Of a stretch of DNA of 64,000 bases, positions 33,101 through 44,562 are shown in pieces. The first letter of the stretch is position 1; each line of letters opens with the position of its first letter. Both the position numbers and the translations under genes were made by a program. The DNA comes from Lepturacanthus savala (lineage: Eukaryota > Chordata > Actinopteri > Scombriformes > Trichiuridae). The notes beneath the pieces were generated by a model that saw only the letters and a list, made by a program, of their open reading frames with translations, was not told the origin of the DNA and searched no databases. Location of the stretch: contig CM060478.1 in NCBI GenBank assembly GCA_030544235.1, positions 3,324,227 to 3,388,226 of the forward strand, given 5' to 3'.

Positions 33101-34715
33101 TTATCAGGTGTTTGTAACAGTTATCAGGTGTTTGTAACAGTTATCATGTGTTTGTAACAGTTATCAGGTGTTTGTAACAGTTATCAGGTGTTTGTAACAG
33201 TTATCAGGTGTTTGTAACAGTTATCAGGTGTTTGTAACAGTTATCAGGTGTTTGTAACAGTTATCAGGTGTTTTAACAGTTATCAGGTGTTTGTAACAGT
33301 TATCAGGTGTTTGTAACAGTTATCAGGTGTTTGTAACAGTTATCAGGTGTTTGTAACAGTTATCAGGTGTTTGTAACAGTTATCAGGTGTTTGTAACAGT
33401 TATCAGGTGTTTGTAACAGTTATCAGGTGTTTGTAACGGTTATCAGGTGTTTGTAACAGTTATCAGGTGTTTGTAACGGTTATCAGGTGTTTGTAACGGT
33501 TATCAGGTGTTTGTAACGGTTATCAGGTGTTTGTAACGGTTATCAGGTGTTTGTAACAGTTATCAGGTGTTTGTAACGGTTATCAGGTGTTTCTAACAGT
33601 TATGTGTTTGGTAACAGTTATCAGGTGTTTGTAACGGTTATCAGGTGTTTCTAACAGTTATGTGTTTGGTAACAGTTATCAGGTGTTTGTAACAGTTATC
33701 AGGTGTTTGTAACAGTTATCAGGTGTTTGTAATGGTTTTCAGGTGTTTGTAACGGTTATCAGGTGTTTGTAACGGTTATCAGGTGTTTGTAATGGTTATC
33801 AGGTGTTTGTAACAGTTATCAGGTGTTTGGTAACAGTTATCAGGTGTTTGTAACAGTTATCAGGTGTTTGTAACAGTTATCAGGTGTTTGTAACGGTTAT
33901 CAGGTGTTTGTAACGGTTATCAGGTGTTTGTAACAATCATCAGGTGTTTGTAATGGTTTTCAGGTGTTTGTAATGGTTATCAGGTGTTTGTAACAGTTAT
34001 CAGGTGTTTGTAACAATCATCAGGTGTTTGTAACGGTTATCAGGTGTTTGTAATGGTTATCATGTGTTTGTAACAGTTATCAGGTGTTTGTAACAGTTAT
34101 CAGGTGTTTGTAACAGTTATCAGGTGTTTGTAACAGTTATCAGGTGTTTGTAATGGTTATCAGGTGTTTGTAACAGTTATCAGGTGTTTGTAACAGTTAT
34201 CATGTGTTTGTAACAGTTATTAGGTGTTTGTAACAGTTATCAGGTGTTTGTAACAGTTATCATGTGTTTTTAATGGCTATTATGTGTTTGTAACAGTTAT
34301 CAGGTGTTTGTAACAGTTATCAGGTGTTTGTAACAGTTATCATGTGTTTGTAACAGTTATCAGGTGTTTGTAACAGTTATCATGTATTTGTAACAGTTAT
34401 CAGGTGTTTGTAACAGTTATTAGGTGTTTGTAACAGTTATCAGGTGTTTGTAACAGTTATCATGTGTTTTTAATGGCTATTATGTGTTTGTAACAGTTAT
34501 CAGGTGTTTGTAACAGTTATCAGGTGTTTGTAACAGTTATCATGTGTTTGTAACAGTTATCAGGTGTTTGTAACAGTTATCATGTATTTGTAACAGTTAT
34601 CAGGTGTTTGTAACAGTTATCAGGTGTTTGTAACAGTTATCAGGTGTTTGTAACATTATCAGGTACTTGTAACAGTTATCAGGTGTTTGTAACAGTTATC
34701 AGGTGTTTGTAACAG
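33101..34715. repeat. 20-bp minisatellite of about 80 units in NLR-B intron 1
   Basis: Unit TTATCAGGTGTTTGTAACAG, about 1.6 kb in total, ending 29 bp before the first coding-exon acceptor. Variants (AACGG, AATGG, CATGTG, TTAGG) are arranged in higher-order blocks: a 200-bp block is repeated (CATGTGTTTTTAATGGCTAT at 34261 and 34461, CATGTATTTG at 34381 and 34581) and a 58-bp block is repeated near 33590 and 33648. There are no unique spacers, so this is not a CRISPR-type array. Confidence 0.97.
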
Positions 34716-34784
34716 TTGTGTGTGATGTGTGTTTTCTCTCCAGGTGAAGGTGTAAAGTGTGTGTGAGTGATGTGATTCAGCAGC

Positions 34785-37700
34785 ATGAGTCAGTGTGAGG
34801 ACACAGAGGAGGGAGCCCCTAAAATAAAAAGGTGAGAGGATTCACGGATTCTTTATTGTCATTCACATGTATGTATGAACCAAATTTAGTTCCTGGGTCC
34901 TGGCGGCAGCCCAGTGTTCAGTTATATATAAAATAAATAATAAATGAAGACTAGAAATAGTATATTCTATAAGAATATTCAATTATGGACAAATTACAAA
35001 TACAAAGGAGGATCATGAACTGTCAGCACCATTCTCACCATCATTCACTAACACCTCTCACACTCAAAGCTGTGTGTGTGTTGAAGGACAAAGAGGAAGC
35101 ACGGACCAGACCTTGTTGGACCTGAACCTGAACCTGGACCTGGACCTGGACCTGAACCTGGACCCAGCTCTGTGTCAAAGGATGATGTTATTGACTTTAA
35201 AAAACCACAACCATATGATCAACCGTAAGTTATTCTCAGTATTAAATCAGGTGAAAATGTAAACCATGATTAATAATTGTCAGGTGATTTATTAGCAGTA
35301 AGAAAAACATACTGAATATTTAATATTGTAAAATCAATAATAGATCAAATAGAATAAAGAATATAAAACATGAGTGTATGTTAAATGCATGTGTTGATGT
35401 TTCTATTAAAACTGATCAAATTCTGCACATTTTAACGAAACATTCTGCTAAATATGTGACATTTAATAAAATAAGTGATATTTTCCAACCAGGTTCCATC
35501 AGACACTACACTTTGCTGGACCTGGACCTGGACCTGGACCCAGCTGTGTGTCCTTGAAGAGTGACCGGTCCAAGGACTGGTCACTGTACTTTAAAGATCA
35601 ACGTCCTCTGGCAAAGAAGTGAGAAGTTTGACTCAGTTTAAATGTTTTTATTCAGGTTTTATCAAACACTTGCAGATATATCTTTCAACATAAATACCAA
35701 CATCAGTCTGTTTAACATTTATCTGTAGAGGTGAATGAACATTAAAGAAAGTGTCAGGAATGAAAGTCAAGTTTATTTTTAAAGATGTAAAAAGATGTCT
35801 GTACAGGAGAGAACACAACTGTCATCACTGTATTCTCCATTATTATTCAACTACTCAAAGCTCTGTCTGTGTTGGGTTGAAAACCAAGGAGGAAGTACAG
35901 ACCAGACTTTGGTGGACCTGGACCTAGAACCGCACCCAGCTATGTGTCTTTCAAGAGACGCCGATCAAAACATGATCAACAGTAAGTTCTTCTTAGTATC
36001 TACACATTTTAAAGACAAATTCTGCTGAATATGTGACCTTTAATAAAATAAGTGATATTTTCCAACCAGGATCCATCAGAGACCACACTTTGCTGATCCT
36101 GGACCTGGACCTGGACCCACCTGTGTGTCCTTGAAGAGTGACCACTCAAGGAATTGGCTCCTTGACTTTAAAGATCAACATCAGTAAATAAAATATTTTT
36201 ATTAAAGTTTTATGATAAGAGAAAGTGTCAGGTATGGAAGTCAAGTCACGTTTCTATGTACGACCTGAACAATCATTAAATCATTATCTAAAGAGACCAG
36301 AAATCATGGTTTACAGAAATATAACATTCTATGATCAAACAGTCTTATTAACCTGAGCTGAGGGAGTTAAGCTAACATTAGCCTGGATTAGCTACCAGAG
36401 TAACATCTGAAACATCCTTTGTGTCAGAAAATGTAACATTAGGAGTATGAAAAAGCTCCAAGAGAGCAGGAAGTACCTACATGACACAGGCAGCTTCAGG
36501 TAACTGATACCAAACAGATATATTTTATTAAAGAGACTCTGAGCTGATTGATAGACTGATTCTCTGCTGACATCCACACATCATTGACGCTTTAGCTGCT
36601 GTTGTGACCCTATTCTTCATGATTCCTTCACAGAGTGGACCAGGACAGCTCAGAGGTTCCCAGTGGTCCGTCTGTCCCGCAGCCTCAAATCCAGCTGGAC
36701 TCCATATTTATGGTCTGTACATGTACAACTACTTTTACATCCATTAGCGTTCAATCGTCTCTGTGTTGACCAGTGGATTATCAGTCTGACCAACATGGAT
36801 CTGATGTTTGCTTCATATATTATTCTGTTCCAGCTGCTGGAGGAGAACATCATCACTTTTATGAAGAATGAGCTGAAGGAGATGCTGAAGGTTCTGAGTT
36901 CGGATTACCCAGAATTCTTAGGGAGTCAGAGGGAGGATGAGGAGGTGTTGGACGATGGGGATGAAGAGCAGAGGAGGTGGAGCAGAGAGGCATTTATGAA
37001 GATCATACTATACTTCCTGAGGATGATGAAGCAGGAGGAGCTGGCTGCCTGTCTGCAGAGCAGTAAGAGGATTTCTATGAAGGTTTAACATGATGGATTA
37101 ATGAGACGTTTACTGACATTTCTAGAGATGGAGAAACGTGTTCATATGTGCATCTTTGAGGGAATCAGATGTGTTTATACTTTATTGATCTATTTCATGT
37201 GTGTTCATTCAGGAACTGCAGCTGGCAGGTGTCAACGTAAACTCAAGTCTAACCTGCAGCAGAAGTTCCAATGTGTGTTTGAGGGGATCCCTAAAGCAGG
37301 AAATCCAACCTTTCTGAATGAGATGTTCACAGAGCTCCACATGACAGAGGGAGGGACTGCAGAGGTCAATGATGAACATGAGGTCACACAGATTGAAGCA
37401 GCTTCCAGGAACCAGGACAGACCAGACAGACCAGAACCAACAGTCAGACGAAAAGACATCTTGAAAGGCCCTCCTGGAAGAGATGAACCGATCAGAACAG
37501 TGATGACAAAAGGAGTGGCCGGCATCGGGAAAACAGTCTTAACGCAGAAGTTCACTCTGGACTGGGCTCAAGACAAAGCCAACCAGGACATACTGTTCAC
37601 ATTTCCATTCACTTTCAGGGAGTTGAATGTGCTGAAAGAGAAAAAGTACAGCTTGGTGCAACTTGTTCATCACTTCTTTACTGAAACCAAAGAAGCAGGG

Positions 37701-40700
37701 ATCTGCAGGTTTGAAGACTTCCAGGTTGTGTTCATCTTTGATGGTCTGGACGAGTGTCGACTTCCTCTGGACTTCACCAACAACCAGATCCTCACTGATG
37801 TCACAGAGTCCACATCAGTGGATGTGCTGCTGACAAACCTCATCAGGGGGAAACTTCTTCCCTCTGCTCGAATCTGGATAACCACACGACCTGCGGCAGC
37901 CAATCAGATCCCTCCTGAGTGTGTCAGCATGGTGACAGAGGTCAGAGGGTTCAGAGAACAACAGAAGGATGAGTACTTCAGGAAGAGGTTCAGAGATGAG
38001 GAGCAGGCCAGAACCATCATCTCCCACATCAAGACCTCACGAAGCCTCCACATCATGTGCCACATCCCAGTCTTCTGCTGGATCACTGCTACAGTTCTGG
38101 AGGAGATGTTGAAAAGCAGAGAGGGAGGAGAGATGCCCAAGACCCTGACTGAGATGTACATCCACTTCCTGGTACTTCAGATCAAACTGAAGAACGTCAA
38201 GTATGATGGAGGAGCTGAGACAGATTCACACTGGAGTCCAGAGAGCAGGAAGATGATTGAGACTCTGGGAAAACTGGCTTTTGAGCAGCTGCAGAAAGGA
38301 AACCTGATCTTCTATGAATCAGACCTGACAGAGTGTGGCATCGATATCAGAGCAGCCTCAGTGTGTTCAGGAGTGTTCACACAGGTCTTTAAAGAGGAAA
38401 GAGGACTGTACCAGGACAAGATGTTCTGCTTCATCCATCTGAGTGTTCAGGAGTTTCTGGCTGCTCTTCATGTCCATCTGACATTCATCAACTCTGGAGT
38501 CAATCTACTGGCAGGAGAACAAACAACATCCCAGACGTCAGAAAAACATGTCTACCGAAGAGCTGTGGATGAGGCCCTAAAGAGTCCAAATGGACACCTG
38601 GACTTGTTCCTCCGCTTCCTTCTGGGTTTGTCACTGGAAACCAATCAGACGCTCCTACGTGGTCTGCTGACACAAACAGGAAGTAGCTCACAGACCAATC
38701 AGGAAACAGTCGAGTACATCAAGAAGAAGATCAGTGAGAATCTGTCTGTAGAGAGAAGCATCAACCTGTTCCACTGTCTGAAAGAACTGAATGATCATTC
38801 TCTCATGGAGGAGATCCAACAATCCCTGAGATCAGGACGTCTCTCCACAGAACAACTGTCTCCTGCTCAGTGGTCAGCGCTGGTCTTCATCTTACTATCA
38901 TCAGAAAAAGATCTGGATGTGTTTGACCTGAAGCACTACTCCGCTTCAGAGGAGGCTCTACTGAGGCTGCTGCCAGTGGTCAAAACCTCTAACAAAGCTC
39001 TGTAATTACAGTTAGATTCATTCATCATAATTTAAATACTTAAAGACTTACACACACATACATATTAGAAATAACTTCTTCTCACTTCTTCTTTTCATTT
39101 CCTCTTCAGGCTGAATGGCTGTAACCTCTCAGAGAGAAGCTGTGCAGCTCTGTCCTCAGTTCTCAGGTCCCCATCCTCCATTCTGAGAGAGCTGGACCTG
39201 AGTAACAACAACCTGCAGGATTCAGGAGTGAACCTTCTGTCTGCTGAACTGAAGAGTCCATGTTGTAAACTGGAGACTCTCAGGTCAGATCAAGATCAGT
39301 TACAGTTTGTCTTAGGGATAATTCCTAAACTATATGGTTTGTATGGTCTGAGATACAGTATGTGTCACCAGAAACGCAATCGAAATTTCGTACTTCTCTA
39401 GTCTGTCTAGTAAAAATGAGACAGCAGTTCTTCAAAGAAGCATCTACATGTCTACCATTATTGTACCAACCAAACATTGTGTGTGTACATTCAGTCTCCG
39501 TTTTGGCTGAAATATAGAGAAAGTAAACATTGCATTGATGTCATGAATTACATGTCTGTTTATCAAAGATTTAACCATCTTATCTCTAACTTATTTAGAA
39601 TAAAACCAGCAAAGATATGAAGCACTGCTGAGAAGAAAATTCATATCCTCACCAAAAGTCCAGAATCAACATTTTAACACAAACTTTATTGCGTGTTTTT
39701 GTTCATTATCGTCTCTTCAGAATGACTCACTGTAACCTCTCAGAGAGAAGCTGTGCAGCTCTAGCCTCAGTTCTCGGCTCCCCGTCCTCTAGTCTGAGAG
39801 AGCTGGACCTGAGTAACAACAACCTGGAGGATTCAGGCGTGAACCTTCTGGCTGCTGAACTGAAGAGTCCAAGTTGTAAATTGGAAATTCTCAGGTCAGG
39901 ATTTATTAACCTTTTCAGCAAATTAACATTTCAAATCTCAGACAGAGAAAAGTTTGGATTAGGCCTGTTCTCTGACTGTCGGACATGTTGATGTTCTGTG
40001 TTTGCAGGCTGTCAGGATGTCTGATCACAGAGGAGGGTTTTGCTTCTTTGGCCTCAGCTCTGAGCTCAAACCCTTCCCAGCTGAGAGAGCTGGACCTGAG
40101 CTACAATCATCCAGGAGCTTCAGGAGAGAAGCTGCAGTCTGGATTGGGGGATCCACTCTGGAGACTGGACACTCTCAGGTATGGAGAGACAGTATCTGAT
40201 AGAGGAGGAAGAGTTAGAAACATTATCTCTGTTACAGCTGATCACAGATTAATTCTTTCCCTTTTTGTTATTCAGTATTGAAGTTTCCTGTAAATGTTGA
40301 AAGCGAAAGCTGATTAGATTCAGTCATGGCTTCAGAAGGATTAGATACTGCATTCAGATTGGATAAATGTCTATGGAGCCTAACTCCATAGCTGCTCTGA
40401 CCATCCTCTTTATTTTAGCCTGCAGCCTGCTGGTGTCCAGTGGTTGACGCCAGGTCTGAGGAAGTGTAAGTGTGTTTTACTTACTATAAAAACTATAAAA
40501 TCACCCATTCGTGTTCTACTGAGGATAAAGATTATATCATAATACAACAGATTGTGGATCAATATCTGTGTCTCATCCTCTCCATCAGATTCCTGTGAAG
40601 TCACTCTGGATCCAAACACTGTGAACAAAGAACTCAAACTGTCTGACAACAACAGGAAGGTGACATATGTGGAGAAGGATCAGTCGTATCCTGATCATCC

Positions 40701-41259
40701 AGACAGATTTGATCAGTGTAATCAGGTGCTGTGTAGAGGTGATCTGACTGGTCGCTGCTACTGGGAGGTCGAGTGGAGCGGAGACGTTGAAATATCAGTG
40801 AGTTACAGAGGAATCAGCAGGAGAGGATGCACTGTTGACTGTGAGTTTGGATATAACGACCAGTCCTGGAGTCTGGGCTGCTATGATGGTGGTTTCTATG
40901 TCCTTCACAACAAGAGACAAATCGAGATCTCCTCCACCTCCACCTACGCCTCCTCCCCCTACCCTTCTCCCTCCCCTTTCCCCCGCTCCCTTTCATCCTC
41001 TTCCTCCTCTTCTTCTTCCTCCTCCTCCTCGTCCTCGTCCTCGTCGTCTTCCTCCTCTTCGTCCTCCTGCTCTGTCTCTAACAGAGTAGCAGTGTATGTG
41101 GACTGTCCTGCTGGATCTCTGTCCTTCTACCTACTTTCCTCTGACTCACTGATCCACCTCCACACCTTCAGCACCACATTCTGTGAGCCTCTGTGTGCTG
41201 GGTTTGGGTTCAGGTTCTGGTCTGTTCCTGGTTCCTCTGTGTCTCTGTGTTCTCTGTAG
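34785..41259 (+). CDS. NLR-B: fish FISNA-NACHT-LRR-B30.2 receptor (NLRC3-like), complete, 1283 aa
   Basis: Paralogue of NLR-A. Exons: 34785-34831, 35087-35224, 35493-35618, 35889-35981, 36070-36183, 36634-36712, 36834-37062, 37213-39001, 39110-39283, 39721-39894, 40008-40178, 40419-40465, 40589-41259, in phase throughout (3852 nt). It starts MSQCEDTEEGAPKIKR. Four GP-rich exons (GPGPGPGPSCVSLKSDRS type) replace the two N-terminal exons of NLR-A; the acceptors of the first and third are the least certain. Walker A GVAGIGKT is at aa 376-383, followed by VFIFDGLDE. Three LRR exons cover about aa 872-1044 and PRY-SPRY about 1060-1283. The NACHT exon differs from NLR-A by only about a dozen residues. 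The B30.2 exon is instead closer to NLR-C (SYRGISRRG, DCEFGYNDQSWS). A Ser-rich insert of about 44 residues sits in the loop before NRVAVYVDCPAG. A 1.6-kb minisatellite fills the end of intron 1. Confidence 0.9.
34846..34915. mobile_element. LINE-like tail fragment in an NLR-B intron
   Basis: CTTTATTGTCATTCACATGT followed by ACCAAATTTAGTTCCTGGGT is a phrase typical of teleost dispersed-repeat 3' ends. Short and without an ORF. Confidence 0.35.
40920..41080 (+). repeat. Coding TCC/TCG repeat (poly-Ser) in the NLR-B B30.2 exon
   Basis: Pyrimidine-rich trinucleotide repeat, in frame, coding first for a Ser/Thr/Pro/Tyr mix and then for a run of more than 25 serines before CSVSNRVAVY. NLR-A and NLR-C have only six and five serines at this point. 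Confidence 0.95.
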
Positions 41260-41324
41260 GAGGGAGAATCTCCCCCTGTTCCCTGTCTCTCACTGGCTGT
41301 AAATATGGCTTCTAAACATTAAAT

Positions 41325-41665
41325 AAGTAGGGAGGGGGGTGGTGGGAAGCAGTTGGAGAGAGTAAGCAACTCTGAACAGATGAGTTTTGAATTTAAAGAT
41401 GGGCAGGTTGGCAGTTATGGAGGTCAGGTGGCAGAGAGTTCCAGAGTTTGAGATCTGAACAGGATGGAGTGAAAAGTCCACGTCAGAGCGGTTTTGAGGA
41501 GGGAGGTTATTGATAAACCTGTAGGGGTATAGAAGCAATTCTTTGATTAACCGGGAGCCAGTGGAGTTGCTGAGGGATGGGGGTGATGTGGTGGGATGAA
41601 GGGATTTTAGTGATAATCTGAACCATCTGAAGTTTATGGAGAGACTTTTGAGGGAGGCTGAAGAA
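41325..41665 (-). mobile_element. Dispersed repeat, probably LINE-derived, 3' of NLR-B
   Basis: Phrases such as GAACAGATGAGTTTTGAATT, GGCAGAGAGTTCCAGAGTTT and GGGAGCCAGTGGAGTTGCTG belong to a repeat common in teleost genomes. It lies directly beside the reverse transcriptase fragment in the same region. Class uncertain. Confidence 0.4.
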
Positions 41666-41874
41666 GAAATAAAATACACATTATATACAGAGAGTACACA
41701 TGTTCCAGTATAAATATATACAGTATGTGTCATGCATTATGGTTGAGGTGTAAATAAGTAAACACAGTATGATAAATATTTGTGCATGTTTTAATAAAGT
41801 GACTGCAGTGGTGGATTGTGCATAGTGGGGATAAGGTCCAAAAATATGTAGGAATTTAATAATGATGTTTAATT

Positions 41875-42370
41875 TTAGACAGTTATAGGTAAACCATGTC
41901 TTTGTTGCAGAAAGACAGGAGGTGGGAGCGTGGAGTTAGGTTTGCAAGAAAGGTAGAGCAGAGTGTCGTCCGCAAAATGGTGGAAATAAATATTAAATTT
42001 GTGGAAGATAAGGCCAAGGGGGAGGAGGTATGTTATGAAGAGGAGGGGCCTAAGGATAGAGCCCTGGGGGACACCTGTGGTGACTGGAGAAGGGACAGAG
42101 GAGAAGGACTTTATGAACCGAGTGGAGAATGGAGGATGAGAACAGAACCAGTGAAAGGGGGTGTGGGTGATGTGGATCAAGAGTCTACTTGGAAGGATGG
42201 GGTGGTGTCAAAGGTCACATTCAGGTGGAGGAGGATGAGAATGGAGAGTGAACCACTGTCAGATACAGTGATACCAGTTGGTATTCAAGGTGCAGATGAT
42301 GAGAAAAAAACAGCCACGAGTTTTTGGTGGAGCAAGAGAGTTAAGGATATTTTTAAACCATAGTTGTAGA
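41875..42370 (-). mobile_element. LINE reverse transcriptase fragment, decayed
   Basis: The minus strand encodes VTTGVPQGSILRPLLF followed about 30 residues later by FADDTLLYLS. These are reverse transcriptase motifs, the second a variant of the YADD catalytic box, of a non-LTR element (L2 or Rex type likely). The frame is open only from 42180 to 41875. Gly after the usual VLG is replaced by Arg (ILR), so it looks dead. Confidence 0.75.
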
Positions 42371-42529
42371 GAGCCGTTAGATCATCAGGGTTGGAGAGGA
42401 AATCCAGTAGTGAGATTCTGAAAGGCAGAGCACAGTACTGAATGTCACAAGGAAGCGATGCATTATGGGAAGAAGGTGGAGGTTTGGTCGATTGACAAGT
42501 TCAACATTCAAAATGCTCTTCTGCATCCA

Positions 42530-43254
42530 CAGATTCCAAGGAGACATCTTCAAACGTCTCATTTTTTGCTAAAAGCAGATCGTGACTGATGATTTCTGTT
42601 AATAAATTCATCAATAAATTGACTAATTAAATATATTAGTGAACAAACAGCTGACAGTGTGTCCTATTCCCAAAAAAAAACTAATTACCAGAGAATCACA
42701 AATTACAAGAATCATTTTTAAATGTTTATTTTCTTTCCGTTTCTGTATCACATCAAGTTGATTATTTCTATATTTTTTCATTAATACATGTAACTACAGT
42801 ATCACCTGTTCTGTCTCATTTTAAGGAGAATAAATAATAACAGAAGCTTTATTTTGATGTGTTTTACTGTCCTATTCATATTATTTATATATTAATCTTA
42901 TTTATATGTATAAAGACATAAAATCATCAGCTATAAAACAACAGTTATTTATTACATCCTCTGTTCCAGAACTCATCACAGATCAGAAATCACCTCTAAT
43001 CATCTGACGTCTGAACAGACACGTCTTAACTCCTCTGAGGAGGAAGTTAAGTAGCTGATATTTATGCTAAAGCTCAGCAAACAATCATATTTATAACATT
43101 TTAATCTGTGATGACTGAGCTTTACAGCAGGAACAGGGGGCGGCTGCAGGTTACATATTAAGTCCTATAATAGATCTATTAGGTGTTTTATATGGCAGCA
43201 GCTGATCTTTGAGCTGCAGCTTCAGTTTTTCAGTGTAACAGCAGCAGCTTCACA
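42530..43254. other. NLR-B 3' flank and intergenic region to NLR-C
   Basis: From GATTCCAAGGAGACATCTTC (42532) the sequence rejoins the NLR-A 3' flank (28846), with an AATAAA at 42829-42834. The interruption between the NLR-B stop codon and here is the LINE-derived block. After about 42900, no recognisable feature until the NLR-C 5' exon. Confidence 0.55.
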
Positions 43255-43338
43255 CTCAGACCGACTAACTCTCTCTGGAATAAAGCTGTTGTTCTAAATA
43301 CACCAGCAGAGACGACCACGCTGATGGGGAGAAGCTGA
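43255..43338 (+). other. Probable 5' untranslated exon of NLR-C
   Basis: GGGGAGAAGCTGA is followed by GTAAGTTGG at 43339, a strong donor. The next plausible acceptor with an in-frame start is at 46356. The transcription start is not determined. Confidence 0.4.
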
Positions 43339-43654
43339 GTAAGTTGGATTATCTTCATTTTGAGCTCTAATGTTTCCTCTTATTCATAAATAATCTGTTT
43401 GTTTGTTGGTCTTTGTTAATAAAGTTCATCCAGCAGCAGAGATTCAGAAGTTTTCGATGTTTAATGCATAAAAGATGTTTTTTTTTACTTTGTCATGTAC
43501 TCCTAGTTCAACTAAATAAAACTAAATAGTGTTTTCACTAAATTATGAAACGCTCTGATTGAAATTATGATCTTTGTGGTACGCGTTGTGCCCCATGAAT
43601 GGCTTGGGTATGGCGCCCATCTTGGAGGGGGAAGTGGTAATCTATGGGCTCTTG

Positions 43655-43973
43655 GAGTCACATGGTCTGCTGGAGCCAATCCCAGCAGAGAGGCAGGGAT
43701 ACACCCCAGATGGTCGCCAGCCAATCATGGGGCACACACACCATTCACTCACACACTCATACCTACAGGCAATTTAGAGTCTCCAATTAACCTCAGCATG
43801 TTTTTGGACTGTGGGAGGAAGCTGGAGTACCTGGTGAAAACCCACGCAGACACGGGGAGAACATGCAAACTCCACACAGAAAGGTCCCAGACCCAGGACC
43901 AAGGAGGTCTTGAACCTGTGACCTTCTTGCTGTGAGGCAACAGCGCTAACCCCTGCACCACCGTGTCGCCCCA
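43655..43973 (-). mobile_element. V-SINE-like element, reverse
   Basis: Nearly full reverse copy, from the tail-proximal TGGTCTGCTGGAGCCAATCC to the tRNA-like head (GTTAGCGCTGTTGCCTCACA on the minus strand, GGTGGTGCAGGGG next to it). The extreme 3' tail is missing. Confidence 0.85.
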
Positions 43974-44001
43974 ACACTATAGATGTTTTTATATAATAAT
44001 A

Positions 44002-44562
44002 TCAACCCGTTAAACTCCAGGGTCCCCACAGGGGATTTTGGAGATTGCTCCACTAATCATGTACAAATATAGTGAAGCTATACATCAAATTAAACAGGAG
44101 AAACTCCACTACAAGCACATATAAGTCATATTTACACACACCAAACACAACTCCAACACCAAGCTAATTAATTAACAAATATGAAAATCGGTATACGATC
44201 ATAAAGCCAACCCACTCGCCACATTTTGATGGCTAGCGCTCTGATGGTTCATGTTATACAAACAAATGACATCTCATATGAAAGCTGAGACTGTGACGAG
44301 TCCAACGGTACCATCAGTGTAGCTTTATGACAAAAACTCAGTAAACTAGCAGCCAAAAAACACTACAGTAAAAAGTCGCTTGTTTGAAGCGACGAACAAA
44401 AAATGTGTTTTTTTTTGTTGCTGTTTTGGGATGAAAATGTTTATTTGAGATCAATAAATGGTCGTTTAGTGTCGACCAACATCTCTGTGTTTATTCCAGA
44501 CATACCCTACTGACTATGGGGATGTCCTAGACATAAAAAAGGGCTGGAGGTCAAGGGGTTAA
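44002..44562 (+). mobile_element. piggyBac-like MITE, copy 3 (best preserved)
   Basis: About 560 bp. Left end CAACCCGTTAAACTCCAGGG and right end CTGGAGGTCAAGGGGTTAA are imperfect inverted repeats, and the right TTAA is intact. Inside is a short palindrome around GTCGCTTGTTTGAAGCGAC. No transposase ORF. Confidence 0.82.

Noticed and set aside
33101..34715. CRISPR-like array
   Set aside because: The 20-bp units are directly adjacent without unique spacers, in an intron of an animal gene. It is a minisatellite.
41896..42363. Plus-strand 155-codon frame 3' of NLR-B
   Set aside because: It is antisense to the LINE reverse transcriptase fragment, which has the recognisable motifs.
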